DNA from: Methylobacterium sp. 10
GTDB taxonomy: Bacteria > Pseudomonadota > Alphaproteobacteria > Rhizobiales > Beijerinckiaceae
Length of the DNA: 64,000 nt
Reading direction: 5' to 3'
Assembly (NCBI RefSeq): GCF_000519085.1
Contig: NZ_KI912577.1
Location: 227,501 to 291,500, forward strand
Shown here: positions 55,067-64,000 of the stretch, in pieces
How positions within the stretch are numbered: position 1 is the first letter of the stretch
How the letters are laid out: every line of letters starts with the position of its first letter
Made by a program: the position numbers and the translations under genes
The notes under the pieces: model-generated
Told to the model about the DNA's origin: nothing
Seen by the model: the letters and a program-made list of their open reading frames with translations, nothing else
Database searches by the model: none

Positions 55067-56041
55067 TCACGGCCGCAGCAGCACCTTGCCCACGGCCTCG
55101 CGGCGCTTGAGGATGCCGAGCGCTGCGGCATAGTCCTCAAGGGGATAGGTGCCGTGGATCTTCGCCTTGAGGCGTCCCTCCGCCACCCAGGCGAGGAGTT
55201 GTTCCTGGTTCGCCCGATGAGCCTCGGGCTCGCGCTCCACGAACACGCCCCAATGCACGCCCTGGATGTCGATGCCCTTGAGAAGGGCGAGGTTCAGGGG
55301 AATGCGCGGGATGTCGCCGGCCGCGAATCCGACGACGAGGTAGCGCCCCTTCCAGCCGAGCGAACGCAGGGCGGGCTCGGCGTAGTCGCCGCCGATGGGA
55401 TCGTAGATCACATCGACGCCGCGCCCTTCGGTGAGCTTCTTCAACCCCTCGCGCAGATTTTCCGCGCTGTAATCGAGACCCATCTCGGCGCCGTGCGCCT
55501 GCGCCACCGCAAGCTTGTCCGGCGAGGACGCGCAGGCGATCACCTTCGCTCCCATGATCACGCCGAGTTCCACCGCGGCGAGACCGACGCCGCCCGAGGC
55601 GCCGAGAACCGCCAGCGTCTCACCGGGCTGCAGCCGCGCCCGATCCCGCAGGGCGTGGAGCGAGGTGCCGTAGGTGATGGTGAGTCCGGCTGCCTGCTCG
55701 TCGCTCACCGGATCGGGTACGGGGGTGAGATGCCGGGTTCCTACCGCGATGCGCTCCGCACAGGTGCCGTAGGTCCGGTGGACGATGACGCGGTCGCCGA
55801 TCCCGAAACCCTCGACGCCCTCCCCAAGCGCCTCGATGACGCCGACCGCTTCGCCGCCGGGCGAAAACGGTAGATCGGGCTTCACCTGATAGCGCCCTGC
55901 TATGATGAGCGTATCGAAGAAGTTCAGCGCCGCCAGCGTCACCCGCACCACGGCCTCGCCGGGAGCGGCGACCGGATCGGCCACCTCGACGATCCCGAGA
56001 TCCTCGGGGCCGCCGAGCCTGGTGCAGAGCAAAGCCTTCAT
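55067..56041 (-). CDS. NADPH:quinone oxidoreductase family protein
   Basis: A 324-residue zinc-independent medium-chain reductase. It has 'LAALNFFDTLIIAGRYQVKP', 'PFSPGGEAVGVIEALGEGV', the NADPH loop 'VLGASGGVGLAAVELG' and 'GRGVDVIYDPIGGDYAEPAL'. Family members reduce quinones or enoyl/acyl-CoA derivatives; the substrate is not clear. The zinc-binding Cys and His of alcohol dehydrogenases are absent. The ATG at 56041 is the family start. Confidence 0.9.
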   Translation of the reverse strand: MKALLCTRLGGPEDLGIVEVADPVAAPGEAVVRVTLAALNFFDTLIIAGRYQVKPDLPFSPGGEAVGVIEALGEGVEGFGIGDRVIVHRTYGTCAERIAVGTRHLTPVPDPVSDEQAAGLTITYGTSLHALRDRARLQPGETLAVLGASGGVGLAAVELGVIMGAKVIACASSPDKLAVAQAHGAEMGLDYSAENLREGLKKLTEGRGVDVIYDPIGGDYAEPALRSLGWKGRYLVVGFAAGDIPRIPLNLALLKGIDIQGVHWGVFVEREPEAHRANQEQLLAWVAEGRLKAKIHGTYPLEDYAAALGILKRREAVGKVLLRP

Positions 56042-56120
56042 GCCGATCCTCCCTTGAGCCGCAGCGCCTCTTGCTTGGGCGCGCTTGCACCGATTGGCGG
56101 CAGCAGCGCAAGCGGCGTCG

Positions 56121-56708
56121 TCAGCGGCGCTCGTAAAGTCCCGTCAGACAGCCCTTGGCGAGGACCTGACCCGTCATGGCCTCGATGAGCGCGGCACGTC
56201 CCGAACTCGCCGGCAGATCGAGCGGAGCCCCCAGGGCATAGACCTGGAACAGGTAGGCATGCGGGCCGTGTCCGGTGGGCGGATCCGGCGGCAGCCACTG
56301 GTCCTTGAGAAAGCTGTTCTTACCCAAAAAGCTGTTCTTGCCCAGATCGTGACGCACCCCTTCTCCCGCAGGGCTCGCGAGGTCTCCCTCGCCGAGGCCG
56401 TCGCCAGCGGCAAGGTTCCAGGCGATGAGATGAACGAGGGGCTTCGGGGTCGGGCTGCCGGCATCCTCAACCAGAAGGACCACGCGGCTCGTGCCGGCCG
56501 GCAAGCCGCTCCACTCAAGCGGCGGCGAGATGCCCGGCCCATCCTCGGTAAAACGGGCCGGCAGGCTCTCCCCGTCGGCGAAGGCCGGGCTCGTCAGCGA
56601 GATCGTCTCGGGCACGCTCCCGAAATCCCGGTGGTAGGTGGTTGTGTCGAGGCCGGCTTTCAGGCCCGACAGGGCCGAGCCGACCGCGTGCGGAAGCTTT
56701 TCCAGCAT
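56121..56708 (-). CDS. YbhB/YbcL-type PEBP family protein
   Basis: A 195-residue phosphatidylethanolamine-binding-protein fold of the bacterial YbhB/YbcL type: 'ISLTSPAFADGESLPARFTE', 'PPLEWSGLPAGTSRVVLLVED', 'LVHLIAWNL' and 'GHGPHAYLFQVYALG'. The conserved 'GKNSF' loop is doubled ('GKNSFLGKNSFL') by an 18-base tandem duplication. No signal peptide is evident, so it is probably cytoplasmic. Function of bacterial members is unclear. It lies about 80 bases upstream of the oxidoreductase on the same strand. Confidence 0.9.
   Translation of the reverse strand: MLEKLPHAVGSALSGLKAGLDTTTYHRDFGSVPETISLTSPAFADGESLPARFTEDGPGISPPLEWSGLPAGTSRVVLLVEDAGSPTPKPLVHLIAWNLAAGDGLGEGDLASPAGEGVRHDLGKNSFLGKNSFLKDQWLPPDPPTGHGPHAYLFQVYALGAPLDLPASSGRAALIEAMTGQVLAKGCLTGLYERR
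56310..56345 (-). repeat. in-frame 18-bp tandem duplication in the PEBP gene
   Basis: Two 18-base units, 56310-56327 and 56328-56345, differ at two positions. They encode GKNSFL twice in a row at a conserved ligand-site loop, adding six residues compared with usual family members. Confidence 0.85.
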
Positions 56709-56756
56709 GACGTCTCCTCGTGGTCCGCATCGTCAACGAGGAGGGTGGGGCCCGGT

Positions 56757-57503
56757 TCAGGCCGGGCGCGCAGCCGCGACCATGTAGTTCACCGCCGTGT
56801 CGCGGGCGGGCCGCCAGCTCCCGTCGAGGGGATTGAACACGACGCCGGTGGTATCGGTGACGGAGAGGCCACCGCGCGTGATGGCGCTGGACAGTTCGTC
56901 CGGCTTCACGAACTTGTTCCAGTCGTGGGTTCCGCGCGGCAGCCAGCCGAGAACGTATTCCGCTCCGACGATGGCCAGCGCGAAGGAGCGCATCGTGCGG
57001 TTCAGTGTGGCGGCGAACAGGAGGCCGCCCGGCTTCACCGCCTGGCAGGCGCTGGCGACGAAGGCCGGCATGTCGACCACGTGCTCCACCACCTCCATGA
57101 TCAGGACGACGTCGAACCGCTCGCCTGCCGCCACCACCTCCTCGATGGTCTGAGAGCGGTAATCCACCGCCACGCCCCCGGCCTTCGCATGGGAACGCGC
57201 CACGGCGATGTTGGTGGGCGCCGGATCGAGCCCGACGACGCTGGCGCCGAGCCGCGCCAGCGGCTCGGACAGGACACCGCCGCCGCAGCCGACATCGACG
57301 ATGGTCAGCCCCTTCAGCGGGTAGGGCATGCGCGGGTCGCGGCCGAACTTCGTGCAGATCGCGTCGCGGATATAGGCGAGGCGCACCGGGTTGAACCGGT
57401 GCAGCACCTTCATCGGCCCGTCCTCGGCCCACCACGTCGCGGCGATGCCTTCGAAGCGGGCGACTTCCTCGGCGTCGATGGAAGAGGATGCCGCTGGGTT
57501 CAT
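56757..57503 (-). CDS. ubiG: ubiquinone biosynthesis O-methyltransferase
   Basis: UbiG methylates the hydroxyls of ubiquinone precursors (two O-methylation steps). The 248-residue protein has 'EDGPMKVLHRFNPVRLAYI', the SAM loop 'VDVGCGGGVLSEPLARLGA', 'IMEVVEHV' and 'GTHDWNKFVKPDEL', all UbiG features. The ATG at 57503 ('MNPAASSSIDAEEV') gives the family length; the frame extends upstream to 57593 without similarity. It is divergent from lysC, a common arrangement in alphaproteobacteria. Confidence 0.95.
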   Translation of the reverse strand: MNPAASSSIDAEEVARFEGIAATWWAEDGPMKVLHRFNPVRLAYIRDAICTKFGRDPRMPYPLKGLTIVDVGCGGGVLSEPLARLGASVVGLDPAPTNIAVARSHAKAGGVAVDYRSQTIEEVVAAGERFDVVLIMEVVEHVVDMPAFVASACQAVKPGGLLFAATLNRTMRSFALAIVGAEYVLGWLPRGTHDWNKFVKPDELSSAITRGGLSVTDTTGVVFNPLDGSWRPARDTAVNYMVAAARPA

Positions 57504-57693
57504 TCGCCTGACCTTCCGACCCGGATGCGGGCCATCCCGCCCGCATGCCCGATTGTTGACACGTCCGAAGTGCCCTTGTACCCGCCGAAGCACCGGCCGG
57601 TACAGCGGCGGGACGCCGCTCCGGCTCGAAGCCGATAAAGCGCCGTGCTACCGGCAGACAGCCGGCTCTGGAATGGATCGACGCGGACCCGAC

Positions 57694-58929
57694 ATGCCCC
57701 GTTTGGTGATGAAGTTCGGCGGCACATCGGTGGCGACCGTGGACCGTATCCGCAACGTGGCGCTCCACGTGGCGCGCGAGATCGAGGCTGGCTACGATGT
57801 CGCCGTCGTCGTCTCGGCCATGTCCGGCAAGACCAACGAACTCGTGGCCTGGGTCAAGGACGCCAACCCGCTCTACGACGAGGCCGAGTACGACGCCGTC
57901 GTCGCCTCGGGCGAACTCGTCACCGCGGGCCTCCTCGCCACGGCGCTCCAGAAGAATGGGATCAAGGCCCGCTCCTGGCAGGGCTGGCAGATCCCGATCG
58001 AGACCTCCGACGCCCACGGTTCGGCGCGGATCGAGGCGATCGACCCCAAGAATCTCGATGCCGGCTTCGCTCGTGGTGAAGTCGCCGTGATCGCCGGATT
58101 CCAGGGCATCCATGCCGAGACCGGCCGCGTCACCACGCTCGGCCGGGGCGGCTCGGATACCAGCGCGGTGGCCATCGCCGCCGCCATCGGCGCGGAGCGC
58201 TGCGACATCTACACCGACGTCGACGGCGTCTACACCACCGACCCGCGCGTGGTGCAGAAGGCCCGGCGCATGGAGCGCGTGACCTTCGAGGAGATGCTGG
58301 AGATGGCTTCCCTCGGAGCCAAAGTCCTCCAGGTCCGCTCCGTCGAGCTCGCCATGGTCCATCGCGTGCCGACCACGGTGCGCTCCAGCTTCGACCCGCC
58401 CGACAACGCCCGCACAGGCACCCTCATCTGCGACGAGGACGACATCGTGGAACAGCAGATCATCACCGGGATCGCCTTCTCGAAGGACGAGGCGCAGATC
58501 ACCCTCCGCCGCGTCAAGGACAGCCCCGGTGTCGCCGCGGCGATCTTCGGGCCGCTGGCGGACGCCAACATCAACGTCGACATGATCATCCAGACCGTGT
58601 CGGGCGACCAGTCGACCACCGACATGACCTTCACGGTCCCGTCCGCCGATTACGACCGCGCCCGCACGATTCTCGATGCGCAGAGCAGCGTGATCGAGTT
58701 CGCCCAGATCGAAGGCGCGACGGATGTCGTGAAGGTGTCCGCCATCGGCGTCGGCATGCGAAGCCATGCGGGCGTCGCGGCCAAGGCCTTCAGGGCGCTC
58801 GCGCAGAAGGGAATCAACATCCGCGCGATCACCACGTCGGAAATCAAGTTTTCCGTATTGATCGATGCGGCTTACACGGAGCTTGCCGTGCGCACGCTCC
58901 ACTCGCTATACGGCCTCGATCAGGCTTGA
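57694..58929 (+). CDS. lysC: aspartate kinase
   Basis: LysC phosphorylates aspartate at the start of lysine, threonine and methionine synthesis. The 411-residue protein has 'MPRLVMKFGGTSVATVDRI', 'VSAMSGKTNELV', 'LGRGGSDTSAVAIA' and 'DIYTDVDGVYTTDPRVV', followed by two ACT domains for feedback control (about residues 270-410; 'DSPGVAAAIFGPLADANINV', 'SHAGVAAKAFRALAQKGINI'). The ATG at 57694 is the family start; 57673 is an in-frame alternative. Monofunctional, without a homoserine dehydrogenase part. Confidence 0.95.
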   Translation: MPRLVMKFGGTSVATVDRIRNVALHVAREIEAGYDVAVVVSAMSGKTNELVAWVKDANPLYDEAEYDAVVASGELVTAGLLATALQKNGIKARSWQGWQIPIETSDAHGSARIEAIDPKNLDAGFARGEVAVIAGFQGIHAETGRVTTLGRGGSDTSAVAIAAAIGAERCDIYTDVDGVYTTDPRVVQKARRMERVTFEEMLEMASLGAKVLQVRSVELAMVHRVPTTVRSSFDPPDNARTGTLICDEDDIVEQQIITGIAFSKDEAQITLRRVKDSPGVAAAIFGPLADANINVDMIIQTVSGDQSTTDMTFTVPSADYDRARTILDAQSSVIEFAQIEGATDVVKVSAIGVGMRSHAGVAAKAFRALAQKGINIRAITTSEIKFSVLIDAAYTELAVRTLHSLYGLDQA

Positions 58930-59002
58930 GCGCCGCCCCCGTCGCCGCGCATGAAACTTGCGCCTGCGGGTCTCGGGGGACTGAATTCGGATCGAGGAGT
59001 CC

Positions 59003-61267
59003 ATGCCTGCTGCGCCCGGAGGCCCGCGCCTGCTGCTGCGCCGCCTCCGCGAAGCGATGGCGGAGCCGGTCAGTCCACAGGCACGCCTCGACCGTATCGT
59101 CACCCTCATCGCGGCGAACGTCATCGCCGAGGTCTGCTCGGTCTATGTCCTCAGCGATGACAACACCCTCGAACTGTTTGCCACCGAGGGCCTGAATCGT
59201 TCGGCCGTCCACCTGACCCGGATGCGGGCGGACGAAGGCCTCGTCGGCCTCATCGCCAAGACCGCCGAGCCGCTCTCGCTCTCGGACGCCCAGTCGCATC
59301 CGTCCTTCTCGTACCGACCCGAGACCGGAGAAGAAGCCTACCACGCCTTCCTCGGCGTGCCGCTCCTGCGCGCCGGGAACACTCTCGGCGTCCTCGTGGT
59401 GCAGAACCTCACTTACAGGGTCTATTCGGAGGAGGAGATCGAGGCGCTCCAGACGACGGCGATGGTGCTGTCCGAGATGATCGCTTCGGGTGAATTGCAA
59501 TCCCTGGCACCGGGTGCGGGCTCCGCCGCGCGACGTGCCGTCAGTCAGCGCGGCGTGGCACTCGCCGACGGCATCGGCCTCGGCCACGTGGTGCTGCACG
59601 AGCCGCGCATCATCGTGAAGCAGCTCATCGCCGAAAATCTGGAGCGCGAGGTCGAGCGCCTGGAGGAGGCCATCGGCGAAGTCCGCTCGGCCATCGACGA
59701 ACTCGTGGAGCGCGGCGACATCATCGGCACCGGCGAATCGCGCGAGGTGCTGGAGACCGTGCGGATGTTCGCCCACGACAAGGGCTGGCTGCGCCGGATG
59801 CGCGAAGCGGTCCATTCGGGACTCACGGCGGAGGCCGCCGTGGAGCGCGTCCAGTCGGACAATCGCGCCCGGATGATGCGGCAGAGCGATCCGTATCTCC
59901 GCGACCGGTTGCACGATCTCGACGACCTCGCCAACCGGCTCCTGCGTACGCTGATCGGCACCGAGAGCAACGGCACGCATCGTGAGCTTCCCGAGAACGC
60001 GATCCTCGTCGCCCGCTCCATGGGGCCGGCGGCCCTCCTCGATTACGATCGCGCCTCCCTGCGCGGCGTGGTGCTGGAGGAAGGCGGCCCGACGAGCCAC
60101 ATCGCCATCGTCGCCCGCGCTCTCGGCATCCCGGCGGTGGGCGAGATCGCCAACGCCACGGCGCTGTGCGACGCGGGCGACGCCATCATCGTCGATGGGG
60201 TCACCGGTGAGATCCAGGTCCGGCCCGGGCCTGAGATCGAGGCTGCCTATGCCGAGCAGGTCCGCCTGCGCGCGCGCCGCCAGGAACAGTACCGGGCCTT
60301 GCGCGACCTGCCGGCCATCACCAGCGACGGGGTCGCCATCGGCCTGCAGCTGAATGCCGGGCTGCTGGTGGACCTGACCCATCTCCATGAGACCGGGGCT
60401 GAGGGCATCGGCCTGTTCCGCACCGAGCTGCAGTTCATGGTGGCGCAGCGGATGCCTTCGGCCGCCGAGCAGCAATCGCTCTACGAGGCGGTGTTCTCGG
60501 CCACCGGCGACCTGCCCGTGACGATCCGCACCCTCGATATCGGCGGCGACAAGATCCTGCCCTACATGCCGGCCCTCGAAGAGGAGAACCCGGCTCTCGG
60601 CTGGCGCGCCATCCGCATCGGCCTCGACCGTCCCGCTCTGCTGCGGGTGCAGTTGCGGGCGCTTCTCAGAGCTGCGTCGGGCCGGCCGCTCAAGATCATG
60701 TTCCCGATGGTGGCTACGGTGGACGAGTTCGTTCGCGCCAAGGCCATCGTCGATCGCGAGAAGGCGCATCTGCGCCGCCACGGCCATGTCCTGCCGAGCG
60801 ATTGCCGCCTCGGGGTGATGGTCGAGGTACCCTCGCTCCTGTTCCAGATCGACGAGATCGCCAAGGTCGCCGACTTCCTGTCGGTGGGCTCGAACGACCT
60901 GATGCAGTTCCTCTTCGCGGTGGACCGCGAGAACCGCCGCGTCGCCGACCGGTTCGACACGCTGAGCATCCCGGCCCTGCGCGCCTTCCGCCTCATCGCG
61001 GAGCGGGCGACTGCCGCCGGCTGCCCCGTCACCATCTGCGGCGAAATCGGCGGCAAGCCCCTGGAAGCGATGGCCCTGATCGGCCTCGGCTTCCGCAACC
61101 TGTCGATGTCGCCGGCCTCCATCGGCCCGGTCAAGGCGATGGTGCTCGCCCTCAATGCGGCCGCCGTCACCGCCCTCATCGATGAAGAGATCGAACGGGC
61201 GGGCGACAGCGCCACCCTGAGGCCGGTCCTCACGGCCTTCGCCAAGGCCCAGGGCGTGCCTATCTAG
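59003..61267 (+). CDS. ptsP: phosphoenolpyruvate-protein phosphotransferase, nitrogen PTS EI
   Basis: PtsP (EI-Ntr) takes phosphate from PEP and passes it to NPr in the regulatory nitrogen PTS. The 754-residue protein has an N-terminal GAF domain (about residues 20-165) that distinguishes it from sugar EI. The phospho-His is in 'GGPTSHIAIVARALGIPAV' (about residue 365), and the PEP-binding domain shows 'GLFRTELQFM', 'IRTLDIGGDKILPY', 'VGSNDLMQFLFAVDREN' and 'CGEIGGKPLEAM'. In E. coli the GAF domain senses glutamine/2-oxoglutarate. It follows lysC by 73 bases, as in other Hyphomicrobiales. Confidence 0.94.
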   Translation: MPAAPGGPRLLLRRLREAMAEPVSPQARLDRIVTLIAANVIAEVCSVYVLSDDNTLELFATEGLNRSAVHLTRMRADEGLVGLIAKTAEPLSLSDAQSHPSFSYRPETGEEAYHAFLGVPLLRAGNTLGVLVVQNLTYRVYSEEEIEALQTTAMVLSEMIASGELQSLAPGAGSAARRAVSQRGVALADGIGLGHVVLHEPRIIVKQLIAENLEREVERLEEAIGEVRSAIDELVERGDIIGTGESREVLETVRMFAHDKGWLRRMREAVHSGLTAEAAVERVQSDNRARMMRQSDPYLRDRLHDLDDLANRLLRTLIGTESNGTHRELPENAILVARSMGPAALLDYDRASLRGVVLEEGGPTSHIAIVARALGIPAVGEIANATALCDAGDAIIVDGVTGEIQVRPGPEIEAAYAEQVRLRARRQEQYRALRDLPAITSDGVAIGLQLNAGLLVDLTHLHETGAEGIGLFRTELQFMVAQRMPSAAEQQSLYEAVFSATGDLPVTIRTLDIGGDKILPYMPALEEENPALGWRAIRIGLDRPALLRVQLRALLRAASGRPLKIMFPMVATVDEFVRAKAIVDREKAHLRRHGHVLPSDCRLGVMVEVPSLLFQIDEIAKVADFLSVGSNDLMQFLFAVDRENRRVADRFDTLSIPALRAFRLIAERATAAGCPVTICGEIGGKPLEAMALIGLGFRNLSMSPASIGPVKAMVLALNAAAVTALIDEEIERAGDSATLRPVLTAFAKAQGVPI

Positions 61268-61366
61268 CGAGCGTGACGGCATCTTGCCGGAAGCCACGAC
61301 CACCCCCGCGGACCTGGCACGTCCGTCGGACATGCGCATTCCACAGTTGAGAGTATCCTCCGGGCG

Positions 61367-62452
61367 ATGACCCCTATTCCTTCAGACCGTCTCGACGCCA
61401 TCCTGACGCGGCACGACATCGTCACCGCCACGCTCAGCGCGGGCTCGGCCGATTCCGACAGCTTCGTCCAACTGTCCAGGGAACTCGCCGAGCTCGACGG
61501 CGTAGTGGCGGCCATCCATGCCTACCGCGCCGCGGCGACGAACCTTGCCGAGATCGAGGCCCTCATCGACGAGCCGGGGGGGGATGCCGAGATGCGCGCG
61601 CTCGCCGCCGCCGAGAAGCCCGATGCGGAAGCCGGGTTGGAGGCCGCCCACAAGGCGCTCCAGGTCATCCTGCTGCCCAAGGATGCCGCCGATGAGAAGA
61701 GCGCCATCCTCGAAATCCGTGCCGGCACCGGTGGCGACGAGGCCGCTCTCTTCGCCGGCGACCTGTTCCGCATGTACGCGAAATACGCCGACCTGAAAGG
61801 GTGGAAGGTCGACGTCATTTCCGAGAGCGAAGGCACCGTCGGCGGCTATCGCGAGGTCATCGCCGAGGTGAAGGGCAAGGGCGTCTTCGCCAAGTTGAAA
61901 TTCGAAAGTGGCGCGCACCGCGTCCAGCGCGTGCCCGACACCGAAGCTCAAGGGCGCATTCACACCTCCGCCGCGACGGTGGCGGTGCTGCCGGAAGCCG
62001 AGGAGGTCGATATCGTCGTCAACGATGCCGACCTGAAGATCGACACGATGCGGTCACAGGGCGCCGGCGGCCAGCACGTCAACAAGACGGAATCGGCGAT
62101 CCGCATCACCCACATGCCGAGCGGGATCGTCATCTTCGTCCAGGAAGAGCGCTCGCAGCACAAGAACCGGGCACGCGCCATGTCGCTCCTGCGTGCCAGG
62201 CTCTACGATGCCGAGCGGACGGCCAAGGATGCCGTCCGTGCCGCGGACCGCAAGTCCCAGGTGGGTTCCGGCGATCGGTCGGAGCGCATTCGCACGTACA
62301 ACTTCCCGCAGGCGCGGGTGACGGACCATCGCATCAACCTCACGCTCTACAAGCTGGAAGAGGTGCTTGCGGGAGAGGCCCTCGATGAGCTCGTGGATGC
62401 CCTGATCACCGAGCATCAGGCGGAACTCATGGCCGCAGAAGGCATGGCGTGA
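61367..62452 (+). CDS. prfA: peptide chain release factor 1
   Basis: RF1 ends translation at UAA and UAG codons. The 361-residue protein has the RF1 stop-codon region and the catalytic GGQ in '[19 protein letters not shown]' (about residues 226-244), with '[19 protein letters not shown]' and '[19 protein letters not shown]' before it. The GGQ Gln is the target of PrmC, encoded by the next gene with overlapping GTGA codons. The ATG at 61367 is the family start. Confidence 0.97.
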   Translation: MTPIPSDRLDAILTRHDIVTATLSAGSADSDSFVQLSRELAELDGVVAAIHAYRAAATNLAEIEALIDEPGGDAEMRALAAAEKPDAEAGLEAAHKALQVILLPKDAADEKSAILEIRAGTGGDEAALFAGDLFRMYAKYADLKGWKVDVISESEGTVGGYREVIAEVKGKGVFAKLKFESGAHRVQRVPDTEAQGRIHTSAATVAVLPEAEEVDIVVNDADLKIDTMRSQGAGGQHVNKTESAIRITHMPSGIVIFVQEERSQHKNRARAMSLLRARLYDAERTAKDAVRAADRKSQVGSGDRSERIRTYNFPQARVTDHRINLTLYKLEEVLAGEALDELVDALITEHQAELMAAEGMA

Positions 62453-63396
62453 GGGAATCTGGTTCGACGGAAGATGGCGCGGCGAGAAGCGGCATCGATC
62501 CTCGGCGGACCCGTTCGCAGGCCCTGCGCCACGCGGTCTCGGCGTTTTCCGAGGCCGGGATCGACGGTGGGGCAAACGATGCCCGGTTCCTCCTCCTCCA
62601 CGTCCTCGGCATCACGCCGACCGAACTCGCCTTGTCCGGTACGGAGCCCATCGGCGAGCAGGGCGCCCTGCGGCTCGGGGACGCGATGCGGCGGCGTCTC
62701 GCGGGCGAGCCCGTGGCACGCATCCTCGGCGAATGGGAGTTCTGGGGGCTTCCCTTCATTCTCAACGCGGCGACCCTGGTTCCACGGCCCGATACAGAGA
62801 CCGTCGTCGATGCCGCCTTGGCGCTCTACCCCAGCCGAGACCGGCCCCTCCGCCTCCTCGATCTCGGAACCGGATCCGGCTGCATTCTGGTCTCGCTCCT
62901 AAGCGAATGGGAGCAGGCTTTCGGAGTCGGTCTCGACCGCTCGCACGAAGCGCTCGCCTGCGCACGGACCAACGCCCGTCTCAACGGTGTCGGGAGGCGT
63001 ACCGCCTTCCTGGCCGGCGATTGGTGCTCCGCCCTCGGCAAGCCGTTCGATATCGTCCTCTCGAACCCGCCCTACATCGCGAGTGCGGTCATCTCGACCT
63101 TGTCCGAGGAAGTCCGCTGCCATGATCCGCTCGGCGCCCTCGACGGTGGCGAGGATGGACTTGCGGCATACAGACGGATCGTGACGGAGGTGAGCGGGGC
63201 AGCAGACGGTCGCCCCCGTCTCACCCCGGAGGGTGCCCTCGTCCTCGAGGTCGGTCATGATCAGGCCGATGACGTTTTGCGGATCGGTCGCCAAGCGGGT
63301 TTCCTACGCGGGTCCGTGAGGCATGATCTGGCCGGTCACGCCCGTGTCGTCACTCTGTCCGGCCTTCTGCCAACAGCCAACGACGACAGGAGATGA
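62449..63396 (+). CDS. prmC: peptide chain release factor N(5)-glutamine methyltransferase
   Basis: PrmC methylates the Gln of the GGQ motif in RF1 and RF2. The 315-residue protein has an N-terminal helical domain, the SAM loop '[19 protein letters not shown]', and the active-site '[15 protein letters not shown]', the NPPY motif that binds the Gln side chain. The start is GTG at 62449, overlapping the prfA stop by GTGA, so the release factor and its modifier are translationally coupled. Confidence 0.95.
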   Translation: MRESGSTEDGAARSGIDPRRTRSQALRHAVSAFSEAGIDGGANDARFLLLHVLGITPTELALSGTEPIGEQGALRLGDAMRRRLAGEPVARILGEWEFWGLPFILNAATLVPRPDTETVVDAALALYPSRDRPLRLLDLGTGSGCILVSLLSEWEQAFGVGLDRSHEALACARTNARLNGVGRRTAFLAGDWCSALGKPFDIVLSNPPYIASAVISTLSEEVRCHDPLGALDGGEDGLAAYRRIVTEVSGAADGRPRLTPEGALVLEVGHDQADDVLRIGRQAGFLRGSVRHDLAGHARVVTLSGLLPTANDDRR

Positions 63397-63774
63397 AAAA
63401 GAGCTTGTTGTAGGCTTGGGGAGCCGCTAGTGTCACAGTCAGGTCGCGAACGATCCGTCAAGGCGGATCGAGGTAGAAGTGTCAGCGGCGTCTAGCACGC
63501 GATACTTTTAGACGATCTCCCCACCATCAAGCCGATACGCACGAGACGCCGTGTGGAAGCTTGATGAATTGAGTGCCAGACGACCGATGAGCGCCGCAAT
63601 GTGAGCGCGGGAATCGGTTGACCGGACATACGGCGAGCACGGCAAAATCGATCGCGGAACCACTGACCGGATCCTACGAGGACTAGGAAGAGCCCGACAC
63701 GGGTCATCTTTCTTCGCCCGTAGCCCCGCCGCATCATCAGACGCTCCGATTTGAACGAGGGTCAATCGAGACCG
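63397..63774. other. intergenic region prmC to DUF4167 gene
   Basis: A 378-base gap of more average composition than the surrounding coding DNA. No conserved ORF, tRNA or clear terminator is visible. It probably contains the promoter and a long leader of the DUF4167 gene, with 'GAGGG' 14 bases before its ATG. Confidence 0.5.
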
Positions 63775-64000
63775 ATGAGACCAAACCAGAATAGACGGAT
63801 GCGCGGTCGCAACCGCCCCAAAGGTCCCAATCCGCTGACGCGTTCCTACGAGTCCAACGGGCCGGATGTAAAAATCCGTGGGACGGCACAGCACATCGCC
63901 GACAAATACGCCCAGCTCGCGCGTGATGCGCAAGCAAGCGGCGACCCGGTGGCCGCTGAAAACTATTTCCAGCACGGCGAGCATTATTTTCGCATCATCT
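63775..64000 (+). CDS. DUF4167 domain protein, N-terminal part (3' end outside window)
   Basis: The reading frame opens with ATG at 63775 and runs off the window with at least 75 residues. The sequence begins 'MRPNQNRRMRGRNRP', basic and Asn-rich, followed by 'NPLTRSYESNGPDVKIRGTA' and 'HIADKYAQLARDAQASGDPV', ending 'ENYFQHGEHYFRII'. This matches the DUF4167 family of alphaproteobacteria, usually found after prfA-prmC. The basic N-terminus suggests nucleic-acid binding, possibly RNA; this is inference. The full protein is expected to carry a long low-complexity Arg/Gln-rich tail. Confidence 0.85.
   Translation, partial: MRPNQNRRMRGRNRPKGPNPLTRSYESNGPDVKIRGTAQHIADKYAQLARDAQASGDPVAAENYFQHGEHYFRII

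Noticed and set aside
63492..63984. Minus-strand open frames in the prmC to DUF4167 gap and over the DUF4167 gene
   Set aside because: They have no recognisable motif or ribosome site and run opposite to a well-supported DUF4167 start on the plus strand.

Overview
The window is a GC-rich chromosomal segment of an alphaproteobacterium of the Hyphomicrobiales (Rhizobiales), most like Methylobacterium/Methylorubrum. The evidence is gene order and gene content. Typical blocks are trpA-accD-folC, trxA, addA/addB, murU, a tsaE-amgK fusion, a DivL-like kinase and ahcY; argJ-SIMPL-mutT; comF beside an NDUFAF5-type methyltransferase; ubiG divergent from lysC-ptsP-prfA-prmC and a DUF4167 gene; and an alphaproteobacterial SOS box of the form GTTC-N7-GTTC. 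I see no rRNA, tRNA, CRISPR array, transposase or integrase. Most of the segment is core chromosome with short accessory stretches.

Layout. 1-3.6 kb: the end of an M23 peptidase, gluQRS with an overlapping small membrane protein, and a hybrid histidine kinase. 3.9-7.2 kb: trpA, accD, folC. 7.5-10.4 kb: an outer-membrane beta-barrel protein, thioredoxin, and a glucose/sorbosone dehydrogenase-like protein. 10.4-25.3 kb: mostly minus strand, addA, addB, murU, tsaE-amgK, divL-like and ahcY, with a DmeF-type metal exporter inserted on the plus strand. 25.4-30.2 kb: a SMI1/KNR4-like protein, a nitric-oxide defence pair (hmp and nsrR, divergent, with two matched palindromes between them), an acyl-CoA synthetase and a nitroreductase. 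30.5-38 kb: signalling and small accessory genes (diguanylate cyclase, MBL hydrolase, NarL-type two-component pair, small unknowns, a glutathione peroxidase, a PRC-barrel protein, an orphan receiver).

38.2-44 kb: argJ-SIMPL-mutT with overlapping stops and starts, a DUF6880-like protein, and a protein that joins a phage/GTA-type holin region to a lytic transglycosylase domain. 44-49 kb: DUF427, methyltransferase, a small glycine-rich exported protein, comF, a BaiN-type flavoprotein and a collagen-like secreted protein. 49-55 kb: the SOS mutagenesis cassette imuA-imuB-dnaE2 behind a LexA box, with palindromic repeats between imuB and dnaE2. 55-64 kb: quinone oxidoreductase, PEBP protein, ubiG, then lysC, ptsP, prfA, prmC and the start of a DUF4167 gene that runs off the window.

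The most noteworthy points are the holin-transglycosylase fusion, the paired 23-bp palindromes at hmp/nsrR with an inferred TTG start for hmp, the palindromic operator candidate in front of ahcY, the Tyr-for-His DivL-like kinase beside the TsaE-AmgK fusion, and the repeat pair inside the mutagenesis cassette. I found no clearly novel multi-gene system; the holin-transglycosylase protein is the closest to an undescribed arrangement.
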